The position numbers were made by a program, and so were the translations under genes. From Aspidiotus rigidus (Eukaryota > Arthropoda > Insecta > Hemiptera > Diaspididae), in contig JAVHKY010000008.1 in NCBI GenBank assembly GCA_035079385.1, positions 4,510,001-4,574,000 of the forward strand: 64,000 bases of DNA, written 5' to 3'. The notes under the pieces were generated by a model. That model was not told where the DNA came from. It searched no databases and saw only the letters and a program-made list of their open reading frames with translations. Shown one piece after another: positions 1 to 10,775 of the stretch. Every line of letters starts with the position of its first letter. Within the stretch, counting starts at the first letter, position 1.

Positions 1-1161
1 CAGCAACAACCGCGATAATCAATCGATGCGATGCAAAGCTGAAGCCACGGCGAAATTATTATAATAGGAGGAAGAAAACGGGAAAGAAGAAGGAGAAGAA
101 GAAAGAGTAGAAGAAATAAAAGGCGATGACGAAGATGACGATTACAACGTCAACGACAAGCGAAGAGGTAGAAGAAGATGATGGTTGGGTGAGTTGTTTC
201 AACAGCGCGAGCAGAGTGAACGGAGAGTATATTCGCGGTGCAGCGAGAGGGAAAGGTAGTCTCAGAAAACCTTGGCTGCCCTCAGCGCGGTAATTCATTC
301 CCCAGTACGAAATGTGTACGTGAACTCATTTTCGCTGCTCCGCTAGGGCTTCGCTGAAAGCATTCTGTAACCCACATTAAGTTAGTGATAGGAAGCCCCT
401 CCTCGTTGGAGGCGTGTCCTAAGTAGGCGTTCATAAATTATCCTTTAAACGAATACGCTTCCACTATTTTTTACGCCAGAACTGCCGTAGACAGACCCAG
501 AATAGCACGAAAAGGAAACATTTTTATGCAGACTGTATACCGTCGAATTATATGAAGGAAAAAAAAGTGAATATATTTAAAAAAAAAAAAAAAGAATAGG
601 CCTAGAAAATCTAAAACAAACCGTGATGGAACGAGAAATATTTAATTGCCGTTCATTTGCGAGTTTGGCGGTAAAGTTACCGATAAATTCGAATTCTTAT
701 CAAATAAAATCAAGTGCTTCTGCAGTTTTGAATCTAATCCAATTTCCAGTGTAAACGTATAGTACGACTGCCAAAAACTTTGAACTTTCACTCAAGGATA
801 GTTCATGTGTTTAGCTTATGTCCATGTGGAAGAGCAAATGTTCGAAATGATATTCTTTTTTAGGTAGGGGCGTTTTTTATATGGGATCCGTGTTGTCTTA
901 GGCTCATTGCAGATGATAATTTTTATTCTTGTATTTCATTACATGAGTGCTTTTACCGATTGAAGTGGTTCGAGAAAGGGAAGAATGGTTGAAATTCTTA
1001 TCAACGTATGATGATAATTTCATAATTCACGACAAGCGCTGAAAACGAGCGTATCTGCTGAAACTTCATACATGCCATCCGCATAACAGCGCAGTGTCGC
1101 GGAAAAAGGTTGCGCCGTAGAAGTTCCATTTCCTCAAAATAAAATTAATGGAGATGTAAAA
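1..1161. other. Gene-free stretch, left edge
   Basis: I see no supportable gene here. Positions 60-180 are a GA-rich low-complexity tract, and the open frame opposite it is a product of that composition. The remainder is AT-rich sequence without a recognisable domain, paired splice sites or an obvious repeat. It ends where the terminal inverted repeat at 1162 begins. Confidence 0.6.
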
Positions 1162-1215
1162 GTTACATACAAAGTCCGAAATCGTACAATTCGGGGATTG
1201 TTCCGCTTATTTTGT
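1162..1215 (+). repeat. Left terminal inverted repeat of the 4.1-kb unit
   Basis: This arm matches the inverted copy at 5233-5284 almost base for base through GTTACATACAAAGTCCGAAA and a following run that includes AATTCGGGGATTG. Similarity stops at the outer G on both sides, as expected for an element end. Confidence 0.65.
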
Positions 1216-1264
1216 ACAGAGTGCGAAATGAGTGCGAAATGAACACTCCACAGTGGGATGAAAT

Positions 1265-1905
1265 GCAAATCTAGCTGGACAAAAATCTACTTTTAGTATT
1301 TCGTCTATCGAATAGGTCGATTCTTATGTAGAATCGTCCGCCGAGTTCAAAAAAAAAAATAGTCAAAAAATTCTCCAGTCGCTGGAATGTCCTGGAAATG
1401 GTAAAAAATCGAGAAAATCCACTTTTTCAACCTGGAAAACCGTGATTTTTCGTATTTCATTCATCGATTAAGTCAATTCTCATGTAAAATCGTCCGCCGA
1501 GTTCAAAAAAAATAGTCAAAAAATTCTCCAGTCGCTGGAACGTCCTGGAAATGGTAAAAAATCGATAAAATCCACTTTTTCAACCTGGAAAACCGTGATT
1601 TTTCGTATTTCATTCATCGATTAAGTCAATTCTCATGTAAAATCGTCCGCCGAGTTCAAAAAAAATTGTCAAAAAATTTTCCAGTCACTGGAACGTCCTG
1701 GAAATGGTAAGAAATCGAGAAAATCCACTTTTTCAACCTGGAAAACCGTGATTTTTCGTATTTCATTCATCGATTAAGTCAATTCTCATATAAAATCGTC
1801 CGCCGAGTTCAAAAAAAAATAGTCAAAAAATTCTCCAGTTGCTGGAACGCTCTGAAAACAGCAATAAATCGGAAATATACACTTCATAAATGCAAAGCTA
1901 GCTGG
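1265..1905. repeat. Tandem array, ~153-bp unit, about 3.7 copies
   Basis: The phrase CATGTAAAATCGTCCGCCGA and its neighbours recur near 1315, 1471, 1624 and 1777, giving steps of 156, 153 and 153 bp. Each unit carries CCGCCGAGTTC, an A-run of varying length, GTCGCTGGAACGTCCTGGAA and CAACCTGGAAAACCGTG. Copies are very similar, which points to recent amplification or homogenisation. Both flanks carry a related AAATGCAAA..CTAGCTGGA segment (about 1261 and 1888), so the array may lie in a slightly larger direct duplication. It is satellite-like and non-coding. Confidence 0.85.
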
Positions 1906-3521
1906 AAAAAATTCAAGTGTAGGGTATGTGGGTGCGTAAAATTTTTTGGGACCATTTATGAACGTAGAATTTAAATTTGAAATCAGTTTCTCATTTTGAA
2001 AACCCCTCTTCGTCCGCCGCTCGAGAATGTATTATATTGAAAAGTTATAAAAATAGTATTTTTTTCAATCAAAATGTGTAGGGATATTTTGGGCTGGAGG
2101 ACCATCAACTCCTCTGTCATGTATAAATCATATTAGACAGATAATTTGACAACCTATCACTTCTTTTCGTGTCCTAACATACTTCCAACAATTGGGACCT
2201 AAGTCATATCCTCTGCCCTATGTACCTAATAATTCCAAAACAGTTTCCATTTCTTTCAACTACCTGCGTTACTCAATTAATCCAACTTGTACATTTCCGG
2301 TCTTTTTCTCCTGACGCAAAATTTAAGCCCGTCCACCTGACTCGACTCCTTTCAATTCTCTTTCCTATCCTCATATTCTCGTTCTTTGCTTCCCGCTCCA
2401 TTTCAGTCATATATTATTCTTATTCTTAACGCTCGCAGGCAACCATTTTGTTGTTGCTTATTTTTCGTGTTTCCATTCTGATTTTAGCAATTTTTTATAA
2501 AATCCTCCAGTAACTATCTTTGGATATAAATTCAATAATTGACTTCCCTCTGCAATCATAGCCTGTTTAACGAACTTGTACAAATAACTCGTACCTAAGA
2601 TTATTGCTGGCTGATGTGAATGTCAGAATCGGCTGATTTTATCCGGGGTTTTGTGCAACGTCAAACAGTTCACGATGAGTGAAAATCTTCTATGAATCCA
2701 TCCTGAAGTGATACGTACGCAAAATATTTATATTTCCAGTAATGCCCCGTTAGGTAGGCCTAGAATCATGTGCCTTAATCGAGGAATAAGTACGCGATGC
2801 AAAGCAAAAGGTGAACCGCTATACAGAAGTTATCGATCGATTTATTCGATCTTCATCAAATAAAGATTAACGTCCTAAAAAATTGACTCGAGGGAGTTAG
2901 AAAATCATTGCCCGTTCCATTTTTTGAAGCTCTTGATTTTTTATCACCTTATTTGTTTTTTCGTTTTGAACAAAAAGTGTTGCATCTCAGAGAGCTTCGC
3001 ATCGCAAGGCATCGCAAATATACCTACCCACACTTACTTCGTAATTTCTCGTGAAGTAGCAAAAAAAGTAGCAACTGATTTTTTCAGTATTGAAAATAGA
3101 TGTAACAACGATTAAATTTGTAAACTTGAAATTCCATAGACTTGCATAGAATTTTTTTAATCATCCTCAACTTTCGTAATACAATACGCGCCTGACGTCC
3201 TGCTGTCTGGAGTCAACGAAATATCAGTACACTCGAATATAAATTGAAATAAGAACATCACGATCGAAAAATACACTCAAGAGGTACACATTTTATCGGT
3301 ACTTATGCGGCTATATGTTTTTTTTAGCTGTCACCAATAAATTCTTCGGGTGCGCGAGGTACATTTCATTATCGCTCTAGAATGTTCAGCACGAATTTGC
3401 TTACGTACAAGTGCTGACTCGGTAAATCTATCGGTGATTTGGGGTCAGTAAAGTATACCAAATACCTCGATATCAATTGTTTAGGGATTAACGAATCTTC
3501 ATTTTTATGATTTTTGTCCAG
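1906..3521. other. Unassigned 1.6 kb inside the TIR unit
   Basis: Only short open frames occur here (2220-2429 and 2924-3115) and neither resembles a known family. If the downstream KRBA2-like exons belong to an intact gene, its integrase-like exons should lie here, but I cannot find one. Probably non-coding or badly decayed. Confidence 0.5.
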
Positions 3522-4301
3522 CTAGATTCGCAGTCATTAATTCCGTGAGAACAGAGGAGGATATTCAGACAACGGTGGAGTCCGTGACATCTGTACCTGA
3601 AGAATCGGAAGATGTACTTGAGGAGGACACCGAATTGGACCTTGAAGACAATAGCTCACACAAAAACTTACAAGGCGAAGCATTCATCCCTGAAGCCAAC
3701 AACTCAACGACAAAATCACAAAACGAGGAAAAGGATTCCATCGAAGAAAGCACGAGAGCCAGCATTAGATTCGCAATCAAACGAAATCAAAATATTGCGT
3801 ACAAAGGATTGCAATGTCAAGCAAAGCGCATGAAGTTGGCCAATGACACGAAGTTCCCCGTTTTAGACCAAGGCACTTGCGTTACCATCCCCATTCCGCA
3901 GGTTGATCGAAGTAAAGTTGATTTGAGGAATCTAATAGGTAGGTTTTGACTTAGTCGTATCAAATGTAAACCACATTCTTAATCCATTTGTTATAGGTGT
4001 CATCATTCAAGTTACAGAAGATAATTTCTATAAAATAGGAACAAGAAGTGGTATCCTGCCTCAACTGTATTCTCGTAGCAAAGTCCTTCCACGCCAAACA
4101 TCTTTCCTGAGAACTGAGGACGTACCACAACAGAGTACACGTCTCAGGGAAGCAAATTCAAAAGAGTCAGCAGTCGGTGGCCAAGGTTTTTTTAGGTGCT
4201 CTTGCACCACAAGGTACAAAACGAATCGATGCTTATGCAAGAAACAAAACGTTTTGTGTAATTCTCGTTGCCATAATTCGTTGTCATGCTGCAATAAGTG
4301 A
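3522..4301 (+). CDS. C-terminal part of a KRBA2-like, integrase-derived protein (two exons, partial)
   Basis: Two exons join in frame. Exon A, 3522-3938, follows an acceptor ending TTTTTGTCCAG and ends at the donor G|GTAGGT. Exon B, 3997-4301, follows TTATAG and ends at TGA. The join restores DLRNLIG/VIIQVTEDN. The protein has an acidic, Ser/Thr-rich N-terminal part, a small domain with YKIGTRSGIL..LYSR, and a Cys-rich tail (CSC...CLC..CNSRCHN..CC). From memory, this order is typical of the C-terminus of arthropod proteins labelled KRAB-A domain-containing 2-like, which descend from a transposon integrase. No integrase core or start codon is visible upstream, so this is either the 3' end of a gene with distant exons or a relic. 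The preserved frame and splice sites argue against old decay. The encoded tail may bind zinc and nucleic acid (inference). The enclosing TIRs suggest it is transposon cargo. Confidence 0.6.
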
Positions 4302-4379
4302 ACTTTCACTCTCTCCTTGTGTTCAATAACTATGTAGACTATTTGGATACTCACGGATGTAAAATTTTATTTCGGACCC

Positions 4380-5284
4380 GGTACAAATATATTGTACTAA
4401 GTTGTACATGTACGTAAGCTCGGCACAAAAAGATTGTACATTTTGCGAATAGTACACAAATTATTGTACGAAGTTCGAATTGTATTGAGGAGAGTCTTCA
4501 TTTCGCACCCTGTACAAAACGGGAGAAAGTAAACTGCACACACGTTTGAACAACACAAGAAGATGTATTTTGCACACATGTCAAAGTGCACACAGTGAGA
4601 TGAGAGTGTGTGCAGAATACTTTTGTAGGCATAGATGGAGAACGTAATCTGCACACACCTCGCTGACACCGAAATGAGGGAATCTTCATGAAAACGGTAA
4701 AAGATTGATGCTCTGCTCGCACAGTAAAAAACGGACAAAGATAAACTTCGAGATAAATGTATTAACGTTTCGACGCAACGAAGGTATCTTCTTTAGAATG
4801 GTACGGAGATGAAATGAGGAAAAGGACTAAACAAAAAGACAAGGGAGAAATGTACAGAATCTTATTGAGCAATATGGCCGTGGTGAAATAATGCGCCTGC
4901 TCTTCCTCAAAAGATGCGGCTACTACATATGCCCAAAACAAAAGAAATCTACACCAGCAACGGCTGCCTTAGCGAGCACTACCTCAGCGACTATTTCAGC
5001 GACAGCGTCCCTTACTTCTTAAATATTTGACTACTCAACTATAACTCAGTTGATTCTATTCTTATCCTGTTACATTGTAAAACGTGTGCAGAATACAAAA
5101 GTAGTATCACTGTTAAATTATCATTGTGTGCAAAAAACACCGGAAATAAAATCGTTCTTGTGTGTGCAAATTACAATGTGTGCAGTTTACCTTTCCTCTA
5201 TGAAATGTGTGTGCAGTTTACATACGCCCTACAAAACAAGCTGTACAATCCCCGAATTATACGATTTCGGACTTTGTATGTAAC
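4380..5284. repeat. Inverted TGTGTGCA-rich repeat block and right TIR
   Basis: The left part (4495-4640) carries TAAACTGCACACA, TTTTGCACACA and GTGTGTGCAGAATAC. The right part (5075-5225) carries the reverse set, including GTGTGTGCAGTTTAC twice. The motif is thus repeated in opposite orientation around a ~400-bp core, like subterminal repeats of a TIR transposon. The core at about 4740-4800 includes AACGTTTCGACG followed by TCTTCTTTAG, a type of phrase I associate with Penelope-like untranslated regions, so a small Penelope fragment may be nested here (weak). The right TIR occupies 5233-5284. Confidence 0.5.
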
Positions 5285-5449
5285 ATAAGACGATTTTTCG
5301 ATGAGAAATCCAATTATCATACTAGTTTTCCGATACAAGCATCCCTCCTTCCAATATTGGCGTTTTTGGGTCGTAATTTGGACATACATTAAAATTTTGA
5401 CATATATCCAACGTTCATTTCAACACAATTTGGATTAGAGTGCTCATCC

Positions 5450-7395
5450 TACACACATAGAAAAGTTGGCTACTCATTGCTGTAAATATTCAGCAAAAAT
5501 GGGACAGTAAGCAAATTCAGTAGAGAATGCTCCTAAAAACAGTACACAGTACTGGAAACTTGAAGACTGTCTCCCGAGCTATTTAGTAATGGTTCTCTTT
5601 CGTTGGGTACTCATTATCGAACGTTGTGGAATAGTTCACAAACGTTGTTGATTAGTTCACCCACGTGCCTATGTTAATCACTAGCTACTACTGAAAAGTT
5701 TGGGACTCATTGCTGAACATTGGGTACTGGTTGCTGAACTTATTCACTACAATTTACCTATCGTTTTCATTTTTTTTTGTTTCATTTTTTTTCAATTATT
5801 TAATATTAATTAAGATTAATATCAAATTGTTTACCTAGTATGAATAAAAATAATGTCAAAAAGGAGAAAAAAAATGTCACACATTACCAGTATTCGGTCC
5901 TCTCATGACCGAAGGAAGATTCGAACCCGGGTCTCCGGTATCGTAGTACCTATTTTCCTAACGACCCTAACCACTAACCTACGGGGACCTAACGATGATG
6001 TTAATAGAATTTTGGTATTGAAGCGCACGATTAAAACTTCGTGAATTTTAACGGTGATTGGATTGAATTGTGTTTAGTAATTTGCTTCTTAATTACATTC
6101 AAGTATATTTATTTGTGACGGCTTCACGCTCGTTTTGATCTCGACAACAATAATTTACAAATGAGACTGTGCTATATAGGAAAAACTGATTAAGTATAGG
6201 ATGAATTTGAAATTAATTGCGAGGAAAATTAAATTCTCAGGCTAGATTAGTTAATTTGATTTTGATTGTGTAAATTTGAGATTAACATATAGGTAGCCTT
6301 TGTCAGAGGAAGGCATGGTTTGTTCACAAAATCAAGGATCGATAAATGTACGTTCAGTATATTTCAGCGTGTCTACCAAATTCAAATTTGCCAAATTCAT
6401 ACCTTTTCCATGAATTTTTTCACGAAGAATACTTTTTTCAAGAGATGATCTATTTCGGTCACAACGCAATTAAAGAGAATTTGTAATTTTTTGGGAAAAA
6501 TTAATTGAATAGAATATGAATTCATGACTTTTCCATGACTTTCATGACCGGTAGACACACTGTATTTGGATCAGATTTTTTCCTGCGATTCATGTACACG
6601 TATGATCCACAATAATTTGGATCATTTTGTAGTAGGTATTTTACGAATTTGTCAACGAGTTGATATTAATAACAATGTTCGCGCGAAAACGCTGATTTTG
6701 ATAATATTTACGACAACATGTCCTGCGCACAACAGTACGCAGTGCCGATTGGAACGCTGTCAGTACTGAAAATTAAGTAGCCGTCCCCCAACGTTGACTA
6801 ATCATTCCTCAATGTTGGCTGATCATTCCTCAACATGTAGATCAAAAGATTTTGTTCATCGTTCGGGAACCAGTCCCGTAAAAAGGAGAATCAGTAGCCT
6901 ACAGTGAGAGAATAATTGCAGAACGTGTGGCAATCATTACTGAAACCACTCTCAGCAATGAGTACACAATTAATGTGAGAACAAGTCCCGTCAATAAAGT
7001 GAATCATTGTACAATTTGCAGCCATAATTACCGGAAAAACTTTTAGAACTGTGCAATCAGTACCCAACGTATGGTAATTGTTACCCACAGTTTATTCAGG
7101 AATGGGTCCTGAATAAGTGGAGAACCGTTGCATAAATTGTAGTAGATAGTACTCTAAATGGTGTACCCAGTACTGGATTATGGGTAATGATTCGACGATT
7201 GAATTATTGCGTTCACTTTCAGCACTGAGTCTCTTATTTTCAGTAGACATTAGTAATTTCTTGGTAAACATTCACGAATTATCTCATCGCGTGGAATTTT
7301 AGGGACTCATTACTGAAAATGGGTAATGCCTCCTAAAAAATCAGTATTGAATACTAAACGCGCAGCAATAAGTCTTCATCATTTCTATGTGTGTA
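5450..7395. mobile_element. TIR element with dispersed subterminal repeats, ~1.95 kb
   Basis: Left end TACACACATAGAAA..ACT.ATTGCTG at 5450 and its reverse complement ending at 7395 form imperfect ~33-bp inverted repeats. Ends beginning CACACATAG flanked by TA are consistent with a TA duplication, but that is weak support. Both flanks of the unit are packed with variants of a ~20-bp phrase containing ACTCATTGCTGAA (examples near 5470, 5600, 5710, 5725, 6790-6830, 6950, 7300). No transposase is visible. A tRNA-derived SINE lies inside. Probably a non-autonomous DNA transposon; superfamily unknown. Confidence 0.55.
5760..5990 (-). mobile_element. tRNA-derived SINE (minus strand)
   Basis: Read on the minus strand from about 5988, the sequence starts GGTCCCCG. 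It has an A-box-like TAGGTTAGTGGTTAGG (5965-5981) and a B-box GGGTTCGAATC (5918-5928) at tRNA-like spacing. The 3' side does not pair with the 5' end as an acceptor stem would, so it is not a functional tRNA. It runs into an AT-rich body ending in A-rich runs near 5770. That is the layout of a tRNA-derived SINE transcribed by RNA polymerase III. The family and the exact 3' end are unknown. Confidence 0.65.
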
Positions 7396-7639
7396 CGTGA
7401 AAGAAAGTTCCAATGTCCTAGATCTGAATTTTTCTCTGTTATTCAATCAATGAAGTAATGGTAGTGTGTTATCACGATTTGCACACGCGCACCAATCGTC
7501 CGAAAGATACAGTTTGCCTGATCGTCCATTAACTTTGTACGGCAGTCGAGTGAAATGCAATTGTTTTCACGTTCTCACCGCTCTGCCGTATACAAAAAAT
7601 AATTGATAATGTGAGCTCTGTTCTATCCATGAGGACCAC

Positions 7640-8185
7640 TGGTAGACCTGAATACCTACGACAAGAAAGCTCATGATGGGTGCCTCAGTTCCATCGATGC
7701 TGTACCTGCCCCGGATTTCAACTTCAATACGTACAATAATGGAGTTCGGTTCAAGATCAACGCGAGTAAGTACATCTTAGATAAGGAACCTCTGAAGAAA
7801 GCTCTAACCCACTACGTCCTTGCTTTTACGGCCTTTCTAAAATATACAAAACAGGGTCCCCCATGCTGGTAGTGTCCTTTATTTCGTCTCCTACTTATAA
7901 GTTGGCCAATTTGGTTCAAGTCTGTTTCTAGCTTCCAACCCCCCCTCTCATTGAAAAACTCTTTTGAACTATCTGAGTTACTCTCAAAAAACTTCCATCC
8001 TCTGAGAAGCACTCTTGTATCACTCGACGTGGTTGGATTGTTCCCCCGCGTCCCCCTCCAATTCACCCGGGAGCATAATATGGAGTTACTTCTTGAGGCG
8101 GCAGTCCAACCTTCCATGATTTCAGAATTTAAATCCCTCCTTCAGTGCTGCCTCAGCCCCAACGTATGCCAATTAAAAAAAAAAT
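7640..8185 (+). pseudogene. Penelope-like reverse transcriptase fragment (plus strand)
   Basis: Conceptual translation with frameshifts shows Penelope RT landmarks: a region resembling YGLSKIYK, then GSPMLVVSFISSPTYKLA, then SLDVVGLFPRVP. The last corresponds to SFDVVGLFP in the copies at 8.3-9.9 and 24-26 kb. Frames change several times and the fragment stops before the YVDD catalytic box. It is diverged from the other copies here, so it represents a second Penelope lineage. It lies in opposite orientation to the neighbouring copy. Confidence 0.65.
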
Positions 8186-8489
8186 ATATTCAAGGCCTTA
8201 ATTCTTTCAACAAAGTCACCTTCAGTGGCTGTAACCTTAACGTGGAGCTTCTAACGACGACATACTCAACGATTAAAACGTACGGAGTAATTTGAATAGA
8301 GCCACAGAAATGAAAAAACACCGGAGCGCTTTCGATTAAAAAACCATTGTCAACGGGGACGTGAAAGCAACTGAACCAACTCCGGCCGGCAACAAGAACT
8401 ACCGAGGAGGACATGACTGAACTAGCGAGTCATCACAATTTGAATCATACTCGTAAACTAATTCAATCAAACCCTCATCAGGTATGTAC

Positions 8490-8772
8490 CTGTTAAGCAC
8501 ATTTTAGGTTGTCGTTATTCAGATGGCGAATAATTTCGATGTGTTCTAGCGCGGTACGTTTGAAAGCCGAGGACTCTCTATGGAGGAGGGACTCGGATCC
8601 CTCTATGAAACCATGGCCAGTGGTAACAAGATGGTCCGCAAAAGCCGAATCACCCAATTTCTTCTTTTCCCACGCCTTCCTATGCTCATCTATTCTAATT
8701 TTGAGCTGACGTCCAGTCTCGCCTATATAAATTCCATTGCAATCATTACACTCAATTTTGTAAACCCGCTTC
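8490..8772 (-). pseudogene. GIY-YIG endonuclease remnant of the Penelope element
   Basis: In a frame different from the upstream RT, the minus strand reads CNDCNGIYIGETGRQ and then an arm with EHR.AWEK, followed by DSAFADHL. These are the GIY-YIG and downstream helix positions of Penelope endonucleases, which nick the target DNA for priming. The frame break from the RT makes it a pseudogene. Confidence 0.7.
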
Positions 8773-9883
8773 TTTCGACCAGTGGGATGGGGTCCTTTAA
8801 CTTAACGACCAACCTTTTTACAGTGTTCAGATTGTAAAACACTGGCCGAAACCCAAATGGGCGGAGGACACGACCTAATTGGGAAGAAAATTTCCCCAAA
8901 AACGGAAGCCTAATCCAACGTTTCCTACTATCTGACGCTGGATTACGGGGGAGGGAGGTAGTGGAATCAAGGCATTTCCGAGTCAATTTCCTATGGACCA
9001 TCAAGTCAATATCCAAGCTGATCTCGTTCACTCTGGCCAAGTGCTTTGTAGTCAAGAGCTCCTGCTGAAAAGCGAGCTGACCTAATGGAATACTCGTCAA
9101 CCGGTGGATATAACTATTAAAACCGGCATATTTGTGAGCAATCGGGCAGAAAGATCTGCCGTGGACAGTAATATCGGTCGAGGTATCTTTTCTATAAATG
9201 GCGAATTCATGGGCACCTTCTCTATTAGAGATAGTAAGGTCCAAAAAATTTATAGATGAACCGCCTACTTCTAACGTGAATTTGATGGATGGGTATAAAC
9301 TGTTAAGATACCTGAGAAACTCCAAAAGGAGATCCCGTTGACCGGTCCACAAACACAACACATCGTCGACGTACCTGTGCCAATAATATATATGAGCCAA
9401 AAACCCCTGACCAGAGGAAAAGAGATCAAGCTCAAATTTAGACATGAAAACCTCCGAAATGAGGGAACCCAGAGGAGAGCCAATAGGGATACCTACCTCC
9501 TCAGGAAATTCGAAAAATTTGCCTTCAAATTTGCAAAAGTTGTGAGACCAACAAATATTGAGTAAATTAAAAAATTCCGTCAACTCTTCATGACAGATAT
9601 TAGATTGGATCAAAAGGTCTCCCATATGTTGCATGGCAGTAGCTCTAGGGATACTCGGAAATAAGCCGACAACGTCAAAGGAGCATAGGGTTGAATCAGG
9701 CGGAAGAATGTCATCCTTAAGCTTATTAGCCAAAGAGACCGAATTCTTCACAGAGTAGGATGACTCAAATTCCACTCTAGATTTGAACCAACGGTCCAAA
9801 AATTTCGCCAAGAAGTACGGGGGGGAAGACACGAAAGAAACGACCGGCCGCATCGGGGTGTCCCATCGATCTTTATTACTCAA
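8723..9883 (-). CDS. Penelope reverse transcriptase ORF (truncated, frameshifted before the endonuclease)
   Basis: The open frame carries MRPVVSFVSSP, SFDVVGLFPSIP, the strand with GIPIGSPLGSLISEVFMSKFE, and the catalytic HRYVDDVLC box, all diagnostic of Penelope-type RTs. The DNA-copying domain is intact from fingers to thumb for about 350 residues. The start is artificial because the element is 5'-truncated. Near 8765-8780 the reading frame shifts, and the GIY-YIG nuclease continues in another frame (YKIECNDCNGIYIGETGRQ, about 8770 down to 8490). Full-length proteins of this family carry both domains in one chain, so this copy is inactive. Confidence 0.8.
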   Translation of the reverse strand: MSNKDRWDTPMRPVVSFVSSPPYFLAKFLDRWFKSRVEFESSYSVKNSVSLANKLKDDILPPDSTLCSFDVVGLFPSIPRATAMQHMGDLLIQSNICHEELTEFFNLLNICWSHNFCKFEGKFFEFPEEVGIPIGSPLGSLISEVFMSKFELDLFSSGQGFLAHIYYWHRYVDDVLCLWTGQRDLLLEFLRYLNSLYPSIKFTLEVGGSSINFLDLTISNREGAHEFAIYRKDTSTDITVHGRSFCPIAHKYAGFNSYIHRLTSIPLGQLAFQQELLTTKHLARVNEISLDIDLMVHRKLTRKCLDSTTSLPRNPASDSRKRWIRLPFLGKFSSQLGRVLRPFGFRPVFYNLNTVKRLVVKLKDPIPLVERSGFTKLSVMIAMEFI

Positions 9884-9885
9884 TA

Positions 9886-10270
9886 AACGACTGCAGAGCT
9901 GTGAAAAAACTTGAATTTTATTTCATCTACGTCTAAGTCAAGCTTTTTTCCTATTTGAAGGTAATATTGATAATATCTTTAATGAAGGTACAAAATATGC
10001 GCATAACTCATACAGAATTATGATATTTTCATTTTCGGAAGAGAATTGGGGTGTCTTAAAAATTGTAACGAAGTTTTAATTCCTTCCTTGCGGTCAATAT
10101 TTCATCCAGCGAGGGAGGAGGGACTGAAACATTAATGAATGCATCGACGTATTCCATATTAGGTCTAATATCCAGCCAAAAACGTAGCTCTCCCCCCCCC
10201 CCCTAATATAATGTTCTTAGTGATCACATTTAGGTTGAAAATAGATTCGTATTTTTGTTCATATCTATTG
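9886..10270. other. Intergenic, nothing recognised
   Basis: AT-rich sequence with a C-run at 10192-10202. No gene, repeat or RNA feature is supportable. Confidence 0.6.
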
Positions 10271-10775
10271 TAATGGATACTTTACTTGTGAAAATATGCT
10301 CGTAAAACATGGTACCGAAAATCACATTTTATTGCTCAAATTTTCAATGGATCTTTCTGAGTAATTGAAATGCTCTCCAGAACGGTTCAACCAGGGGCGC
10401 TATCGAAGCAGAATTTTAAAATTTTTTCTTATACTTTCTCAATTAAACGTCGAAATTGAGAAAAATTCGTCTATCTTCTGATGAGAGTGAAATTCGTCTG
10501 GAGCCAAAATTCATGATTTCGTTCCGATAGCGCCTTTCGTTGAACCCTATTGTACAACATTTCCAAAGATCGAAAAAATTCGTCAGAAAATGCAGCCCTG
10601 AGATGTGACCTTGCAAAATCATTCCTCGTCATCTGTTACGAGGACTACCCACGCACGCCCGATAAGCGTCGCGTAGTGACCTCTGGCTTCCCGAACCTTG
10701 CAGGGTTTTTGGGGATGTTTATGCAACTTATCGCACACCATTTCGGAGTTTCCGAACAAGTAAAGCACACCCTTA
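10271..10775 (-). mobile_element. TTAA-flanked MITE, copy 1
   Basis: About 500 bp, nearly colinear with copies at 20924-21411 and (inverted) 46384-46894. The right end reads ACAAGTAAAGCACACCCTTAA; the left end keeps CTTTACTTGTGAAAATATGC but has lost its outermost bases. The open frame inside is a composition effect shared by the copies and carries no known domain. Confidence 0.75.

Larger units (their letters stand above)
1162..5284. mobile_element. Candidate 4.1-kb TIR element enclosing a KRBA2-like gene fragment
   Basis: Positions 1162-1213 and the reverse complement of 5233-5284 match over about 52 bases with roughly 4-5 mismatches. Both read inward from GTTACATACAAAGTCCGAAA. That is the geometry of terminal inverted repeats. 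Between them lie a 153-bp tandem array (1265-1905), about 1.6 kb of unassigned sequence, two exons of a KRBA2-like protein (3522-4301), and a right flank rich in TGTGTGCA motifs. A second partial match to the left interior (TTCATTTCGCAC, TGTACAAAA) sits near 4495-4520, so the right end may itself be composite. I could not identify a clear target-site duplication. It is either a decayed DNA transposon or two related insertions that bracket a gene. That they form one unit is inference. Confidence 0.5.
8300..9885 (-). mobile_element. Penelope-like element, 5'-truncated (minus strand)
   Basis: The element covers a reverse transcriptase, a GIY-YIG endonuclease and part of the 3' untranslated region. 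The latter shares GAAAGCAACTG and an AGCGCTTT..TT.A...ACCAT phrase with copies at 27.4 and 41.4 kb. The 5' end is lost within the RT near 9880. RT plus C-terminal GIY-YIG is the defining architecture of Penelope-like elements. Sequence from 8186 to 8300 between this and the plus-strand fragment is unassigned. Confidence 0.85.

Noticed and set aside
5905..5990. Functional tRNA gene on the minus strand
   Set aside because: Boxes A and B are good but the 3' side cannot pair with the 5' end as an acceptor stem, and a SINE-like body follows.
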